A stretch of DNA of 64,000 nucleotides from Antarcticibacterium sp. 1MA-6-2 (GCF_021535135.1 NZ_CP091036.1:3968001-4032000), one strand, 5' to 3'; counted from the first letter of the stretch, positions 47,258 through 59,992 are shown. Notes: generated by a model from the letters alone, not told the origin. Translations and numbers: made by a program.

Positions 47258-49672
47258 TTATTCAGATTTTAAACTGTTTACAGGATTAGAAGTTGCGGCC
47301 TTTATAGCCTGAAAACTTACTGTCAATAATGCGATTAAGACAGCAATTCCGCTTACTGCCAGGAAAATCCACAAATTTAGATCTATCCTATACGGGTAGT
47401 TCTGGATCCATTTTCTACCAAAATGCCAGGCAATGGGTGCCGCAATAAGAAAAGCTAACCCTACCAGCTTCAGAAAATCCATGGTAAGCATAAAAGTGAT
47501 GTTGGAAACACTTGCCCCCACAACTTTTCTTATACCTATTTCTTTTCTGCGTTGAGTTACTACTAAGAGGGAAATGGCAAACAAACCTGTACAACTCAAA
47601 ATAATTGCAATAATAGATCCGCTGGTTATCATGGTGGTCATATTGCGTTCTCGTTTTAAAGTACGGTCGATATTTTCATCGAGAAAGGATCCCATGAATT
47701 CAGCCTGGGGTTCAATTTTGTTCCAGGCTGCTTTAACTTTCTCAAAAGATCCTGAAACATTTTGAGGAGCAACTTTAACATATGCGTGCCGTAGATTCCA
47801 CCCGGGATTCAGGAACAATGTCATAGGCTCAATTTCCCGGTTGAGGTCCTGGAAATTATAATCTTTTAAAACACCAATCACGGAATATTGGATGGAATCG
47901 TCCAGAGTGATCCTGGTGCTAAGAATATCTTCTTCATTTAGTTCTCTGACCATAGCTTCATTAATAACCACAGCAAGACTATCTGTCGCGAATTGCCGAT
48001 CAAAACTTCGGCCTTTTATCATCTCCAAACCCAGGGTTTCAATATAGTCGTGATCAACCATGATCATATTTGTTCTTACCCCCCGTCCCTGAAATTCAAA
48101 TCCTATAACACTTGTAGACCGGGTTTGATCTTTTCCCATTCCAAGGATATTGTTGGATGCACTCACGCTGATTATTCCAGGCTTATCCTGCAATTCATTC
48201 CGCAATAACTGCATGGCTCTTTGGTCACTTTGCTTCCCGTTAAGTGGAAAAGCAATAACCTGTTCCTTGTCAAAACCCAGATCTTTATTTCTCATAAATT
48301 CCAGCTGATTCCAAAGTATCAGGGTACCACTTATTAAAAGAATAGCAATACCAAACTGGAGCACCATTAGAAAATTTCGCACTCTGTTTTTGCCTGTGGT
48401 CTCAAGTTTACCTTTTAATGCCTGCAGAGTTCCCAGCCTGCTTTGTAGAATTGCGGGATAACCACCTGCCGAAAGCGTAATTAGAAGCAGCACCAGGAGA
48501 AAAATTGCAATTATATGAGGGGAAGAAACAGATTTAAATGAGGCGGAAGTCTCGAATAGCGTCTTGAAAGGATCTATAAGATAAGTAGCCAATAAAGCTC
48601 CCAGTGCCATGGCGGCTAAGAAAATAAGAATACTATCACCCCAAAATTGAAGAAAGAGCTGGATTTTCCCCGCTCCTAAAGTTTTTCGCATTCCAATCTC
48701 CCGAAGCCGTTGTGAGCTCCTGGCAATGCTCATATTGATGAAGTTGACACTGGCGATAAACAATATCAGGAATGCGATGCCCAGCACCAGGTATGGCATT
48801 GTTTTGGAAATTTTTGCTATTCCATTTTCAAACTTCAGGAAACGGGAATCAGAAAATGGTACCAGGCGAAATTGTTTATAATGACCATTTGCGTCAGGTT
48901 GAGCTCCATCTCTTTTTGCAGCTTCTAACTCTTCCTGATAATGTAGTTCAGTAAAAGCCCTGGTGGATTTTTCAAATTCAGCAGGAGTAACATTTTCAGA
49001 TAATTTGAGGAACACCTCGTGATTCGATTTATCCCAGGCATTAAGATTATCCGCATAAACGAAATCCGGAAGGTTTTTAAAGTTTAAAACAACATCAAAA
49101 CCCATACTGCTTTGATCCGGAAAATCTTCTACTATAGCTGCCACGGTATAGGGGGTTTCCTCTCCTTCCTGCAGGATTCTTATAGTTTCACCTATAACAT
49201 CTTCAGAATTAAATATTGTTTTCGCTGCATATTGAGTGATTGCAACAGTAGATTTTTCAGTTATTGGATTTTCTTTATCACCTTTAATCAGTGGAAAATT
49301 AAAGATGGAAAAGAAATCGGGATCTACGTAAGTTGTGTTCAGCCTTATTTGCTTATCTCCGGAAATTATAAGACCGGAGGTCCCCATATACCTTGTAATT
49401 TTTTCTATTCCCGGGACTTCTTCCTGTAATGCTCCTGCAAAAGGTATTTCCCTTGAAGTACTTGCCTGAGCTCCCTTTGGAGTTTGATCTGTAGAATAAA
49501 CTATGTAAACCTCATCTGAATGAAATTGATCGTATGAAAGTTCAAAAAGAGCATAGATGCTTAAGAGAATTGCTACACCAAAAGCCACAGCCAGTCCGAA
49601 AATATTCAGAAAGCTGAAGGTTTTATCTTTTAATAGATTCCTCCAGGCCATTTTAAGATAATTTCTAATCAT
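47258..49672 (-). CDS. FtsX/MacB-type ABC permease (array gene 2), intact
   Basis: This is an 804-residue protein, the only full-length array member without a frame break. It starts MIRNYLKMAWRNLLKDKTFS and has an N-terminal helix (FLNIFGLAVAFGVAILLSIY), then the first MacB periplasmic domain. FtsX helices with LFIASVNFINMSIARSSQRL and REIGMRKTLGAGKIQLFLQF follow, then a second periplasmic domain. The second FtsX block has RRKEIGIRKVVGASVSNITF, and the protein ends in NPVNSLKSE. It gives the template for reading the broken copies around it. Confidence 0.93.
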   Translation of the reverse strand: MIRNYLKMAWRNLLKDKTFSFLNIFGLAVAFGVAILLSIYALFELSYDQFHSDEVYIVYSTDQTPKGAQASTSREIPFAGALQEEVPGIEKITRYMGTSGLIISGDKQIRLNTTYVDPDFFSIFNFPLIKGDKENPITEKSTVAITQYAAKTIFNSEDVIGETIRILQEGEETPYTVAAIVEDFPDQSSMGFDVVLNFKNLPDFVYADNLNAWDKSNHEVFLKLSENVTPAEFEKSTRAFTELHYQEELEAAKRDGAQPDANGHYKQFRLVPFSDSRFLKFENGIAKISKTMPYLVLGIAFLILFIASVNFINMSIARSSQRLREIGMRKTLGAGKIQLFLQFWGDSILIFLAAMALGALLATYLIDPFKTLFETSASFKSVSSPHIIAIFLLVLLLITLSAGGYPAILQSRLGTLQALKGKLETTGKNRVRNFLMVLQFGIAILLISGTLILWNQLEFMRNKDLGFDKEQVIAFPLNGKQSDQRAMQLLRNELQDKPGIISVSASNNILGMGKDQTRSTSVIGFEFQGRGVRTNMIMVDHDYIETLGLEMIKGRSFDRQFATDSLAVVINEAMVRELNEEDILSTRITLDDSIQYSVIGVLKDYNFQDLNREIEPMTLFLNPGWNLRHAYVKVAPQNVSGSFEKVKAAWNKIEPQAEFMGSFLDENIDRTLKRERNMTTMITSGSIIAIILSCTGLFAISLLVVTQRRKEIGIRKVVGASVSNITFMLTMDFLKLVGLAFLIAAPIAWHFGRKWIQNYPYRIDLNLWIFLAVSGIAVLIALLTVSFQAIKAATSNPVNSLKSE

Positions 49673-49688
49673 GATTTTATTTTTTATC

Positions 49689-49721
49689 AGACCTCCCAGA
49701 TTTTTAAAACCTGTGAGGTCT
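49689..49721. repeat. Imperfect copy of a 33-bp palindrome, 3' end of array gene 3
   Basis: AGACCTCCCAGATTTT then AAAACCTGTGAGGTCT form a stem with two or so mismatches. The same palindrome in perfect form is at 52197-52229. Both lie in short gaps between permease genes and could form RNA hairpins. Confidence 0.7.
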
Positions 49722-49729
49722 AAAATTTT

Positions 49730-52181
49730 TCACTCAGTTCTTAAATTCTTTACAGGATTTACCAGAGCGGCTTTTATTGCCTGGAAACTTACTGTGACCA
49801 GTGCTATTATTATTGCAAGTAATGCCGTTAAAGCAAACACCTCCCAGGAAATACTGATCTTATAGGCAAAAGTTTGCAGCCATTTGTCCATAGCATACCA
49901 GGCAAGAGGAGAGGCAATCAAAACTGCCAACAATACCAATTTTAGAAAGTCAACAGAAAGTAAGGCCACAAGATTGGAAACACTTGCACCCAAAACTTTC
50001 CTGAGGCCGATTTCCCGGATTCGCTGCTCCGCACTAAAGGTGGCCAGGCCAAATAATCCAAGGCAGGAAATAATAATTGCTATTAAAGTGAAATAGCTTA
50101 TCATCTTTGCAAGCCAGTCTTCTGCCTGATAATTTTTCTGAAAATCCTGGTCCAGGAAACTGTACTCAAAAGGTTCATTAGGAATTACACTTTTCCAGTT
50201 TGCTTCAAAGGAATCGAGGTTTTGTTTCATATTACCTGTGCCCACCTGGGCAATGATGTAATTTTGGTTTGAGGTGTTGTTTAATAGGAAACCATAAGGT
50301 TCTATGCCTATATGGAGATCTTTAAAGTGAAAATCTTTTACAACCCCTATAATCCCGAAGCGATACTGCGTGCCTTCCCAGTCAAAGGCGATCCAGTTAC
50401 CTACTGCTGCTTCCGGCGAAGCAAAACCCATCACTGAAACAGCCTTTTCATTTATTACTATACTGTTCTCGTTGTCTCCAGTAAAATCTTCAGAAAAAAT
50501 ACGTCCTGCTACAGGTTTAATCTCCATGGTTTGTAAAAAACTATTGTCAACCCTGTTGATGTAAACAGATTTGGCGTTTTCCATAGTATTTCCTTCTTTG
50601 TACATCAACCAGTCTGTAGGATTAAAGATTCCCGGATAGTAAAAGGATGCCCCAACAGATTTGACATCGGGATTGGCAGCTATTTTTTGCTTTAAATTCA
50701 GGTAATTTTCTTTTGCTACTGCACTCCTCAATGGGATTACGAGTTGTTGTTCTTTTTTAAACCCAAGATCCGTAGAACGTAAGAAGTTCATTTGTTTTGA
50801 GATGACAACAGAAGCGATAATTAATACCACAGATATTACAAATTGTACTACTACCAATCCTTTTCTTAGAGAAATGGCAGCAAAGGAATTTGAGAATTTT
50901 CCTTTAAGTACTTTAACCTAGTTTAAATGAGGACAGGAAAAAAGCCGGATAACTTCCTGCAAGAAGTCCCGTAAGAAATGCTATCAATAAAAAGGCAAGA
51001 TATAGCTGTACTTGTTGATCAAGTGCCAAAGTAATTTCTTTTCCCGCTACCTGGCCGAAGATGGGAAGAAGAAACTGCACCAGTATAACTGCGAAGAAAT
51101 AAGCAATAAGAGACATAATAAGTGATTCTCCCAAAAATTGCCAGATGAGCGTTTTCCTTTCGGCACCCAGGACTTTACGAACACCTACTTCCACACTTCT
51201 CTTGGAAGAGCGGGAGGTAGACAAATTCATAAAGTTAATACACGCTATAAGCAGGGTAAGAATAGCAATAGAAGCCAGAATATAGATGTATTTCCTGCTT
51301 CCGGGAGGGGTAACATTTTCGGCCATTCTTGATTCCAGGTGAATATCTTCAAGGGGAGTAAGAAAAAATTCGGCTTTAGATCCCCGGGCCTTTAAGTCTT
51401 CCTCCATATGTTGCTTAATAAAACCAGGAAATTTTTTCTCCAGACTTTGTGGATCAATCCCTTCCTTCAGCCTTAAATAAGTAAAGAACATATTATTGTT
51501 TACCAGTGTGGTACTGTTATTTACAAACTCCTCAAGATTTCCTCCCTCAACAGACAGGAAGAAGCGGGCATTGATATGGGAAGGATTTTTATGAGGTTTA
51601 AAGACACCGCTAATCGTGTAGTCGTGGTCCCCGTTGGTACTGCTGCTTACTCTTATTTGTTTGCCCAATGCGGAATCATTTCCAAACATTTTCCTCGCAA
51701 TTTCTTCTGTTACAACTACAGTGTTGGGAGCAGCAAGTGCTGTTTCAGGATTTCCTTCAATAAAATTATAAGTGAACATATCGAAGAAGGAAGCATCGGC
51801 AATAAATCCTTCTGTCTCATAAAAGGAATTTGTCGCACCACCTGGTGCCTCATATTTCAAAAGGGTTTTATCATCTTCAAAAAGTGCCAGTAATCTTGTG
51901 GTTTCCTCGATCTCCGGAAAGTCCTGAGTAAGAGTCCCTGCCATTGCTGCAGGTACCGTAGGTCTTGCTTCTGATTCTCCGTCGGATTCGTGTACCGCAG
52001 CTAACTGATAAGTTCTGCTTCCATTTTCATGATGCAGGTCATAGCTGTATTCGTGAAAAATATACAAGGAGATAAGCATGCAACAGATAAAACCAATTGC
52101 TAATCCAAAGATGTTGATGAAAGAGAAGGTCTTATGCTTCATCAAATTCCTGGCGGCTAATTTTAAATAGTTTTTGAACAT
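49730..52181 (-). CDS. FtsX/MacB-type ABC permease (array gene 3), frame broken at 50916-50922
   Basis: This is a protein of about 816 residues. It starts MFKNYLKLAARNLMKHKTFS; the first half ends FFLSSFK, and the second half starts with VLKGKFSNSFAAISLRKGLV. The break reads ACCTAGT on the plus strand; restoring ACCGGT gives SSFKPVKVLKG, the expected MacB linker. FtsX motifs are SKRSVEVGVRKVLGAERKTL and REIGLRKVLGASVSNLVALL, and the end is NPVKNLRTE. It is flanked by two copies of a 33-bp palindrome. Confidence 0.9.
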
Positions 52182-52196
52182 GACGGTAGAAGATTA

Positions 52197-52229
52197 AGAC
52201 CTCACAGGTTTTAAAAACCTGTGAGGTCT
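52197..52229. repeat. Perfect 33-bp palindrome in the permease array
   Basis: Two 16-bp arms (AGACCTCACAGGTTTT and AAAACCTGTGAGGTCT) surround a single A. There is no T tract beyond it. Similar palindromes are frequent in Flavobacteriia; this looks like a REP/MITE-type element or an RNA-processing hairpin. A second, imperfect copy is at 49689-49721. Confidence 0.8.
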
Positions 52230-52240
52230 GGTTATTTGAA

Positions 52241-54659
52241 TTATTCTGTCCTTAAATTTTTAACCGGATTTGCCAGTCCAGCTTTTATTGCCTGATAACT
52301 TATTGTTATAAAAGCTATAAGAATGGCAAATATTCCTGCAATGGCAAAAACGATCCATCCTATGTCAATGCGATATGCAAAATCCTGAAGCCACTTATCC
52401 ATAAAATACCAGGCGACGGGAGAAGCAAGCAACAATGCAATTGCAATTAAGAGGAGGAAATCCCTGCTTAACAAAACCACTATCCCACTTACCGTGGCGC
52501 CCAGCACTTTTCTTATTCCTATTTCTTTTGTTTTCCTCACCACTACAAAAGAGATAAGACCCCATAAACCAATACAGCAAATGAAGATGGAGATGAATGA
52601 AAATGCTTTGAAAATTTGAAAGTTTTGCGTTTCCTGCTCATAACTTCCTGCAAGTGTTTCATCAATGAAGTTCATTTCGTAAACATTATCGGGATAAATT
52701 TTTCTCCAGGAATCTTCCACAGCCGCCAGGGTATTTCTCATATCTGCCTGATTAATTTTAATACCCGCAGCTACATGAAAGTATGGGAAAGGTGTCATTG
52801 CAACCGATCCTATATTCTCGTGAAGGGAAGAAGTATGAAAATCTTCAGTTACTCCTACAATGGTTGGTCTAATATCATTTATTCCTATTTGTATTGTACT
52901 TCCCAGAGCTTCTTCAGGTTCATTAAATCCCAGGGTTTTGGCAAGGGAACGGTTTATGACCACAGCACTTCCTATATTTTTTTCTTCTGAAGAAAGAAAC
53001 CATCTGCCTGCCAGAATTTCCATCTCGTAGGTTTTAAGATAATTGCCATCGCAGGGAATGACCTTGGTACTATAACCACCACCTTCCGGAAGTTGAGGTG
53101 CGTTTAAACTTGTACCAATTCCGCTTCCTGAAATTGGAGCTCCCAAACAAAAAGAGATTTGCTTAATTCCTGTTTGTTCCTGTAAGAGGTTCCTGAAATT
53201 TTCACGTTTGATACTATCGCTTTCCGGTAATCGCACTTCTATGACAGCCTCCTTGTTAAAGCCTAATTCCTTATTCTGAAAATACTCCATTTGTCGGGAG
53301 ATGACCAGGGTACAAATTATGAGGGCAATGGATGTGGTAAATTGAAATACAACTAATCCTTTTCTTAATACCACAGAGGATTTACCCGGCGTGGCAAAGC
53401 GATTTTTCAGTGAATTCACCGGGCTAAACCCGGATAAAATAATAGCCGGGTAGGCTCCTGAAATAAAGGAGATTAAAATTATTATGCCTAAAAATCCGGT
53501 TATGAAAAGAGGATCAAGAAGAGCTAATGAATTAATGGATTTCCCTAAAATACTGTTGATCGTAGGTAAAAATAGAAGAGCAATGGCAATTCCTATCACA
53601 GCTGCCAACAGAGTCACAACAAAAGTCTCCAGCATATAGTGAAAGAACAGCTGCTTTTTAGAGGCTCCAATTGTTTTTCGAACCCCAACCTCTTTTGATT
53701 TAGTAAAAGCAAAAGAAGTAGAAAGATTTACATAATTAACGCATGCAATGAGCAGTATGAAACCCCCAAGCAACAACAACATTGTAAGGTATCTGGAGCT
53801 TACTGTATATGTTGCATTACTGCCCTCGTAAGTGGGATCAAAATGTATTTGGGACAATGGCTGCAGGTATATTTCTTCCTTTCTTTTCTCCTCGGGAGTA
53901 GATTTTCTTTCCACCATAGCTTCAAAAGCCGCATCAAGGGCAGTAGGTGCCTGCTTATCAGGAAGGCGCACATAGCTATAGCCGCCGGAAGTAAAAGACC
54001 AACTCTGGAGATCAAACCCATTCATGAGTTCATCATTTAAGGTGGAGTAGGAGATAATTATAGAATACGGTAAATGGCTTCTACCTGAAACATCTTTTAC
54101 AACTCCCACCACCTCAAGATCTGCCTTATTATCAATTCGAATTAGCTGGCCCATTGCATTACTGCCGGGGAAGTACTCTTTTGCCTTACTCTCTGATAGT
54201 ACCACAACATTAGGTAAGTCTAAAGCGGTTTCAGGACTTCCGGAGATCCAGAAATTTTCAACCTCTTTGAAATCAAGAACATTAAAAAAAAGAGAGTCAG
54301 CAAAAATTACATTTTCTTCAAGAATAGGGTCCTGCTCTGCAATCTGCACCTGCATCTCATCAGCAAAGTTTATCTGTGTAGCTGTAATTCCCGGAACTTC
54401 ATCCTGCAAGAATCTGCTTAGTTGGATAAGGAACATGGGCATCGAAATTTAGTTGATCGTTTCTTTCAGTTTTACTTACTACGCGGTAAAGATTGTCAGT
54501 CTCAGAATGAAATTGGTCAAAGCCGCTTTCATAAGTAGAGATAAGAAAAAGTACAACAACAGCTGCAATACCAAGGGATAAACCCAACAGGTTGATGAAG
54601 GTGAAGCTCTTGTTTCTCCACAGGTTCCGAAGGATTTGTTTTATAGAAAGTGATAGCAT
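52241..54659 (-). CDS. FtsX/MacB-type ABC permease (array gene 4), frame broken at 54416-54422
   Basis: This is a protein of about 806 residues starting MLSLSIKQILRNLWRNKSFT. The N-terminal helix (FINLLGLSLGIAAVVVLFLI) is followed by a periplasmic domain. The break reads GCTTAGT on the plus strand; restoring ACCGGC gives VPYPTGRFLQDEVPGI and joins both parts. Later motifs are FTKSKEVGVRKTIGASKKQL and KTKEIGIRKVLGATVSGIVV, and it ends NPVKNLRTE. Upstream of it lies the small exported protein gene 54681-55139, which splits the array. Confidence 0.9.
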
Positions 54660-54680
54660 GGCGTTATGTTTTTGCTGAAA

Positions 54681-55139
54681 TCAATTAGATTTTAGTGATT
54701 GCCATAGCACATTCATGATGTACCATTTTCCATCAATCTGTGCTAAATGGAAGTAATCTGTTCCCCAGGCGGCTACAACTTTTGCCGTTGCTGTTTTATC
54801 CTGAACATCATAAACAGTGATATCTCGCACCGTTTTTGAGTCTGCACGGTTCCCATCTTTATTCCAGTTTTTGGCAAGTTCTACCAGTTGCCCGAAGGTC
54901 ATCTCATTGAATTGAGAATATTCACCGCTTTGCCTGTTCAGGGATGTTCCCCGCTTTACAAGAGAGGGATGAACACTTTTTTTAATCCTTGCGGGATCAA
55001 CTTCGTAAACCCCTTCAACATAATCCAGGATTGCTGCTCTCACCTTTTTTTCATCTTCAGAAGAAGAGTTTTGTGAAAACCCGGCTGTGCTGCTTATTAT
55101 CAGGAGCAGGATAAAGAAAAATTTGATGTTATTTTTCAT
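54681..55139 (-). CDS. Exported NTF2-like (Lumazine_bd_2) protein
   Basis: This 152-residue protein has a signal peptide (FFFILLLIISSTAGFSQ). Its NTF2-like fold has DEKKVRAAILDYVEGVYEVD, then RIKKSVHPSLVKRGTSLNRQ, YSQFNEMTFGQLVELAKNWN and KTATAKVVAAWGTDYFHLAQ, ending in IDGKWYIMNVLWQ. The DGKWYI ending is typical of the putative lumazine-binding group. It is the only non-permease gene within the array and may bind a small ligand in the periplasm. It is 22 nt from array gene 4 and probably co-transcribed. Confidence 0.8.
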   Translation of the reverse strand: MKNNIKFFFILLLIISSTAGFSQNSSSEDEKKVRAAILDYVEGVYEVDPARIKKSVHPSLVKRGTSLNRQSGEYSQFNEMTFGQLVELAKNWNKDGNRADSKTVRDITVYDVQDKTATAKVVAAWGTDYFHLAQIDGKWYIMNVLWQSLKSN

Positions 55140-55193
55140 AATGATAAGATTGATTGATGATATAATTTTTATGTCGCCTTCAGGGGGTTGGCT

Positions 55194-57624
55194 TTATTCT
55201 GTTCTTATATTTTTAACGGGATTGCTTACTGCTGCTTTAATAGCATGAAAACCTACTGTTAATAAGGCAATGCTTACTGCCGAAATTCCTGCTATTAAAA
55301 ACACGTACCAGCCAATGTTGATCCTATAGGCAAAATCCTGTAACCAGCCGTCCATAAAATACCAGGCAATTGGAGAGGCAATTAAAAGAGCAACCAATAC
55401 CAGCTTTACAAAATCTTTAGAAAGAAGCATAACTATGTTTTCTACACTTGCCCCAAGAACTTTTCTAATTCCAATTTCTCTCTTCCTTCTTTCTGCGGAA
55501 AATGCAGCCAATCCAAATAATCCAAGGCAACCCACGAAAATTGCAAGCCCGGTAAATACGCCCAACAGAGTTTTTAATTTATCTTCAGACTGATACATAA
55601 CTTCAAAATTTTCGTCTAAAAATTTATATTCAAGAGGATATTCGGGACTGAATTTGTTCCAAACCGTCTCAACCTGATCAAGAGAACTTTCCAGTTGCGC
55701 AGTTTCCAATTTCACCGCTACTTTCCAGGCTGCATCAGGGAAAATTTGGAGCACTGTAGTTTCAACTTTTTCATAAAGACTCTTATAGTTAAAGTCTTTT
55801 ACAACGCCAATTACCTGTCCCACTTTTAAAGAATCGGGATTGGTATTGTTCCACACATTCCAGGTAAGTTGTTGTCCTATGGCTTTCTCCGGAGTTTCAA
55901 ATCCGAGGTTTTTTACAGCGGTTTCGTTAATGATGAAAGCTTTATCCCTGTCTGTTCCCATTTCTTCTGAAAAAGGTCGGCCCGCTACCATTTCCAGACC
56001 TAAGGTCTGGATATAGTCATAATCTACCATTAACTGCGTGGCCGGGTTTTCTACCAGTTGCCCGTTTTTAAGAGTCTTTATTCCGTCTCCCGCCACTGCA
56101 TCTCCCGGGAATCCATAGCCCACGGATACAGAAGCAACTCCGGGAATTTGTTCCAGTTGATCCTTAAAAGCATCTTTGTTGGTGAACATTTCATCCCCTC
56201 GCATTGGAAAAAACATGATCTGGTCTTTACTAAATCCCAAATCTTTATTATGCAGATAATTCACCTGATTAAAAACTACAATGGCGCTAATTATAAGCAA
56301 GACAGACATGGAAAACTGAAGAACTACCAGCCCGTGGCGAAGCAGTGGTGTCTTTCCCGGTTCCTGATCTCCTGCAGCCGAACCTTTAAGTACTTTTACT
56401 ACCTAAACTTAGAAAGTACCAGCGCCGGGTAAAGGCTGGCAAGAATTCCCACAGTTATTGTAAGAATTAAAAATACCAGTAATGCTATGGGGTTTGTGAA
56501 GGCAGAGTAGTTTATATCTTTACCTGTAAACTCATTTAACCATGGTAGCAAAAGAGCGGTTAAAGCCAGAGAAAGAACAATACTTATAATTGTAAGGAAT
56601 ACCGTTTCTCCCAAAAATTGAGTGATCAATTGCTTTCGATCTGCTCCAATAGTTTTTCTAACTCCAACTTCTTTTGCTCGTTGTAGAGATTTTGCGGTAG
56701 CAAGGTTTATAAAGTTAAAACAGGCAATAAGTAAAATAAAGATTGCGATAAAAGTAAGAGCCTTTACATAAGTAATATTACCTCTTTTAGCATTGTCATA
56801 CACAAAGCTGGAGGAATGTAAATGAATATCTTTTAAAGGCTGCAAGTGCATTATGTTAGTTGAGAGTTCTCCTCCCTGGCTTAGTTTCTTTTGTTTTTTG
56901 CTCTACAATCTGCCGTAGTTTTGCTTCCAAAGCTTCTGCATTGGTACCGGGTTTTAACTTTACATAATTATAAAATTGATTCCATCCCCAGCTTTGCATT
57001 CTTTCAGCAGGTATACCTGCCAAAGCAAGAGGCATTACAGATTCGAATTGTAAATGAAACTTTGGATTTTTTTGTAAAAACTCCTGTAATTTTTAAAGGA
57101 GTTTTATTCATAATAATTTCTTTACCTACAGGATTTTCAATACCAAAATATCTTTCTGCCATTTCTTCAGAAAGAACAATAGATTCCGGTTGATCTAGGG
57201 AACTTTTTGCGGTTCCGTATTTAAATTCTAAGGGTAAAACCTCAAAGAAGGTAGAATCAACAAAAATTCCCCTCTCTTCATAGATCTTTTTATCGCCTAC
57301 TTCATAAAGGTTCTTTGTTTCCGGCAGCATTAAGATCCTGGCAGTTTTTTCAACTTCAGGAAAGTTTTCGTTCAGGGTAGGAGCAATCATAGGATAAGTT
57401 ACAGCCAAATCCTCGGTTCCTTCATTATCGGTATGGTTATTATAAACCCGGTAAACCCGATCTCCTTCAGGAAGGAATTTATCAAATTGATATTCGTCCC
57501 AAATGAAGAGGGCAATTAAAAAGCAAGCTGTAAAGCCTAAAGCCAAACCTGCGATATTTAAAAAGGAAAACCCTTTATGCCTCAGCATATTTCTCCAGGC
57601 GATTTTGAAATGGTTTTTTAACAT
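55194..57624 (-). CDS. FtsX/MacB-type ABC permease (array gene 5), frame broken three times
   Basis: This is a protein of about 810 residues starting MLKNHFKIAWRNMLRHKGFS. The breaks are near 57079 (one A too many, restoring FTKNPKFHLQFES), 56879-56885 (GCTTAGT for ACCGGC on the minus strand, restoring KETGQGGELSTNIMH) and about 56398-56405 (restored as KFRPVKVLKG with a GCCGGT). FtsX motifs are LQRAKEVGVRKTIGADRKQL and RKREIGIRKVLGASVENIVM, and it ends NPVKNIRTE. It is tightly spaced to gene 6 (10 nt). Confidence 0.88.
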
Positions 57625-57633
57625 GGCTATATA

Positions 57634-59982
57634 TTATTCTGTTCTTAATATTTGTGCAGGGTTAGTAATTGCAGCTTTAGCAGCCTGTATGCCTATGGTT
57701 AAAAGTGCTATGGCAATTATTATAAGGAAGAGCAATAGCATTAAACCTACAGCCACTCCATCATTGAAAGCGAAAATGTTGATAAAGAAGAAGGAAATTA
57801 AATATCCCAGAGGAAGACAAATTGCTGCCGAAATAGCCAGGAGTTTGAAAAAACTTTTTAAAAGTTCCTGAATAATGGCTCGCACAGAGGCACCTAAAAC
57901 TTTACGGATGCCTATCTCCTTGAACCTTTTCTCGGTGGTGTAGGTGACAATGCCTAAAAGACCCATAATTGCAATGATGAAAATAGTTAAGCATACCATA
58001 CCCATAAATTTCATTTCGGCACCGGGATAATAGCGCTCATATAATTCTTCTTCATAATTGGAAATTGCTATCTCCTCGTAAGGCTTGTGTTTCTTCCAGA
58101 TAGAGCCTATTCCTGCACGGAAAGCAGCTTCATTTAAATCTCCTGTAGTTTTAATGCTCAGGACCTGAAATTTTTCCGGGTTGTAGTGAAGTACAAGAGG
58201 GCGGGTTTCAAACTGGTATATGTAATAACAAAAATCCTTTACCACTCCCTTAATAGTTACCTGTTGATCGTTGTTCAGATAAATTGTTTTTCCGACAGCT
58301 TCCACTAGGTTTACCTAATCCCAGGGAAAAAGGGTTTTTTCATTGACAACAATAAAATTGGAAGTAGAATCACCGGAGGTCTCGTGAAGATTTTCTCCTG
58401 CAATTATTTCGAGTTTCATATTCTTAATAAAATCGGCATCAACTGCATAATAACTTGCTTCGAAATTTTCATCCAGTTTTTTCTCTTTTATTGCGGCAGT
58501 CATGGAGGTTCCTCCAAAAGGAGCAGAGGTAAATCCTACACTTTCCACATTTTTATGCGAGGCAATTTCATTTGCCATTAAAGTATGATCTCCCCTGACT
58601 GAAATGTTATAGATGTCTTTCCTATTAAAATTTTCATTGTCTGTAGCCATGTATCTGAACTGGCTGAACATATTTGCAATTAAGAAGATAAAACAGGCTG
58701 TGACAACAAATTGAATAACCACAAGGCTTTTTCTAAAGCCTATTTTTCCAAAGGAAGCAGGATTTAAATTTCCTTTTAAAACTTTTGCTGGTGAGAAACG
58801 GGATAAAATTTTGGCAGGAATTATTCCCGCTACCGCACTAGTAAGTACAGTAAAACTAATAAATACAGACCAAAGGATTAGGTAATTATCTACTTCCCAT
58901 GTGAGCCAGTTTACGGTGATAAACTCTTCCATTATTTTCAATAGAAAAAATCCAACAACCAGTGCGAATAAAGCTATTAGAATAGATTCACATAGAAACT
59001 GCCATACAAGTTGGTTCCGGCTGGCGCCGTTTACCTTTCTAATCCCGACTTCATTTGCACGGTTTAATGATCGTGCAAGGGTGAGATTGGTATAATTAAA
59101 ACTTACCAGTAAGATTATAGCGAGTGCCATAAAAAAGTTAACCGAAAGGTCCCTGAGAGATTCTACATAGGGATTGTCCTCCAACTCTTCAAAATCCGGA
59201 GAGATTTTGTCAAAAGCCTGGCTTTGAAATAATCTTTTTTCGTCCTTCTCCTGCACCAGTTTATTAGTGTTTGCTGTAATTGCAGCCAGAGCCGCATCCA
59301 GGTTCTTGCGGTTTTCTTCATTCTGAAGTTTTACATAAGTATATCCTGTAAGATCCAGCTGTGGGTTCTGGTCCCTGAATTTGCTTTGGGTAGCCATAGA
59401 AACCAGGACATCACTTCTAAAATGCGTGGTTTTTTCATAGGGTTGCAATACTCCCGTAATAGTTAATTCTCCATAGTCGTGATGAGTCACGGTTTTTCCT
59501 ATTGGATTTGCATCTCCGAAAAATATTTGTGCCATTTCATGGCTCAACACTATTGTGTTAGGAGAATCTGGTATTGTTCCTGTTCTAAGGGGAAAGGCAA
59601 AAATTTTAAAAAAATCAGGCTCTACAAAGAGTGGGTTTACTTCTATAGTTTTGATACTATTGTTAAGTTCCCATCCAAATTCTCTGGTTGTATGAGTAGC
59701 TTTTTCTACAAAGGGATAGTCCTCTCTCAATCTGCTAGCAACGGCCATAGGAGAGGAGCCATACTTTGTTTTCTCACCAGATGGCGTTTCTATTTGTGTG
59801 GTAACACGGTATATCTTTTCTCTCTCCGGATGGAAATTATCGTATTCAAAAACACTTTGAACCTGCATCAAAGAAAGCAAAGCAAATGGAATGGCCAGAC
59901 CAAGCCCCATAATGTTTACGAAGGAAAAAAGTTTATTCTTCCAAATATTTCGCCACGCTATTTTGAAGTAGTTGCAGATCAT
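57634..59982 (-). CDS. FtsX/MacB-type ABC permease (array gene 6), frame broken near 58304-58328
   Basis: This is a protein of about 783 residues starting MICNYFKIAWRNIWKNKLFS. The join around 58304-58328 needs two small changes: ACTAGGT for ACCGGT (restoring GKPVEAVGKTIYL) and one missing base in FPLGLG. FtsX motifs are LNRANEVGIRKVNGASRNQL and KRFKEIGIRKVLGASVRAII. It ends NPAQILRTE, slightly off the array consensus. It is 11 nt from gene 7 and 10 nt from gene 5, so the three are translated as one operon. Confidence 0.87.
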
Positions 59983-59992
59983 AATAATATTT

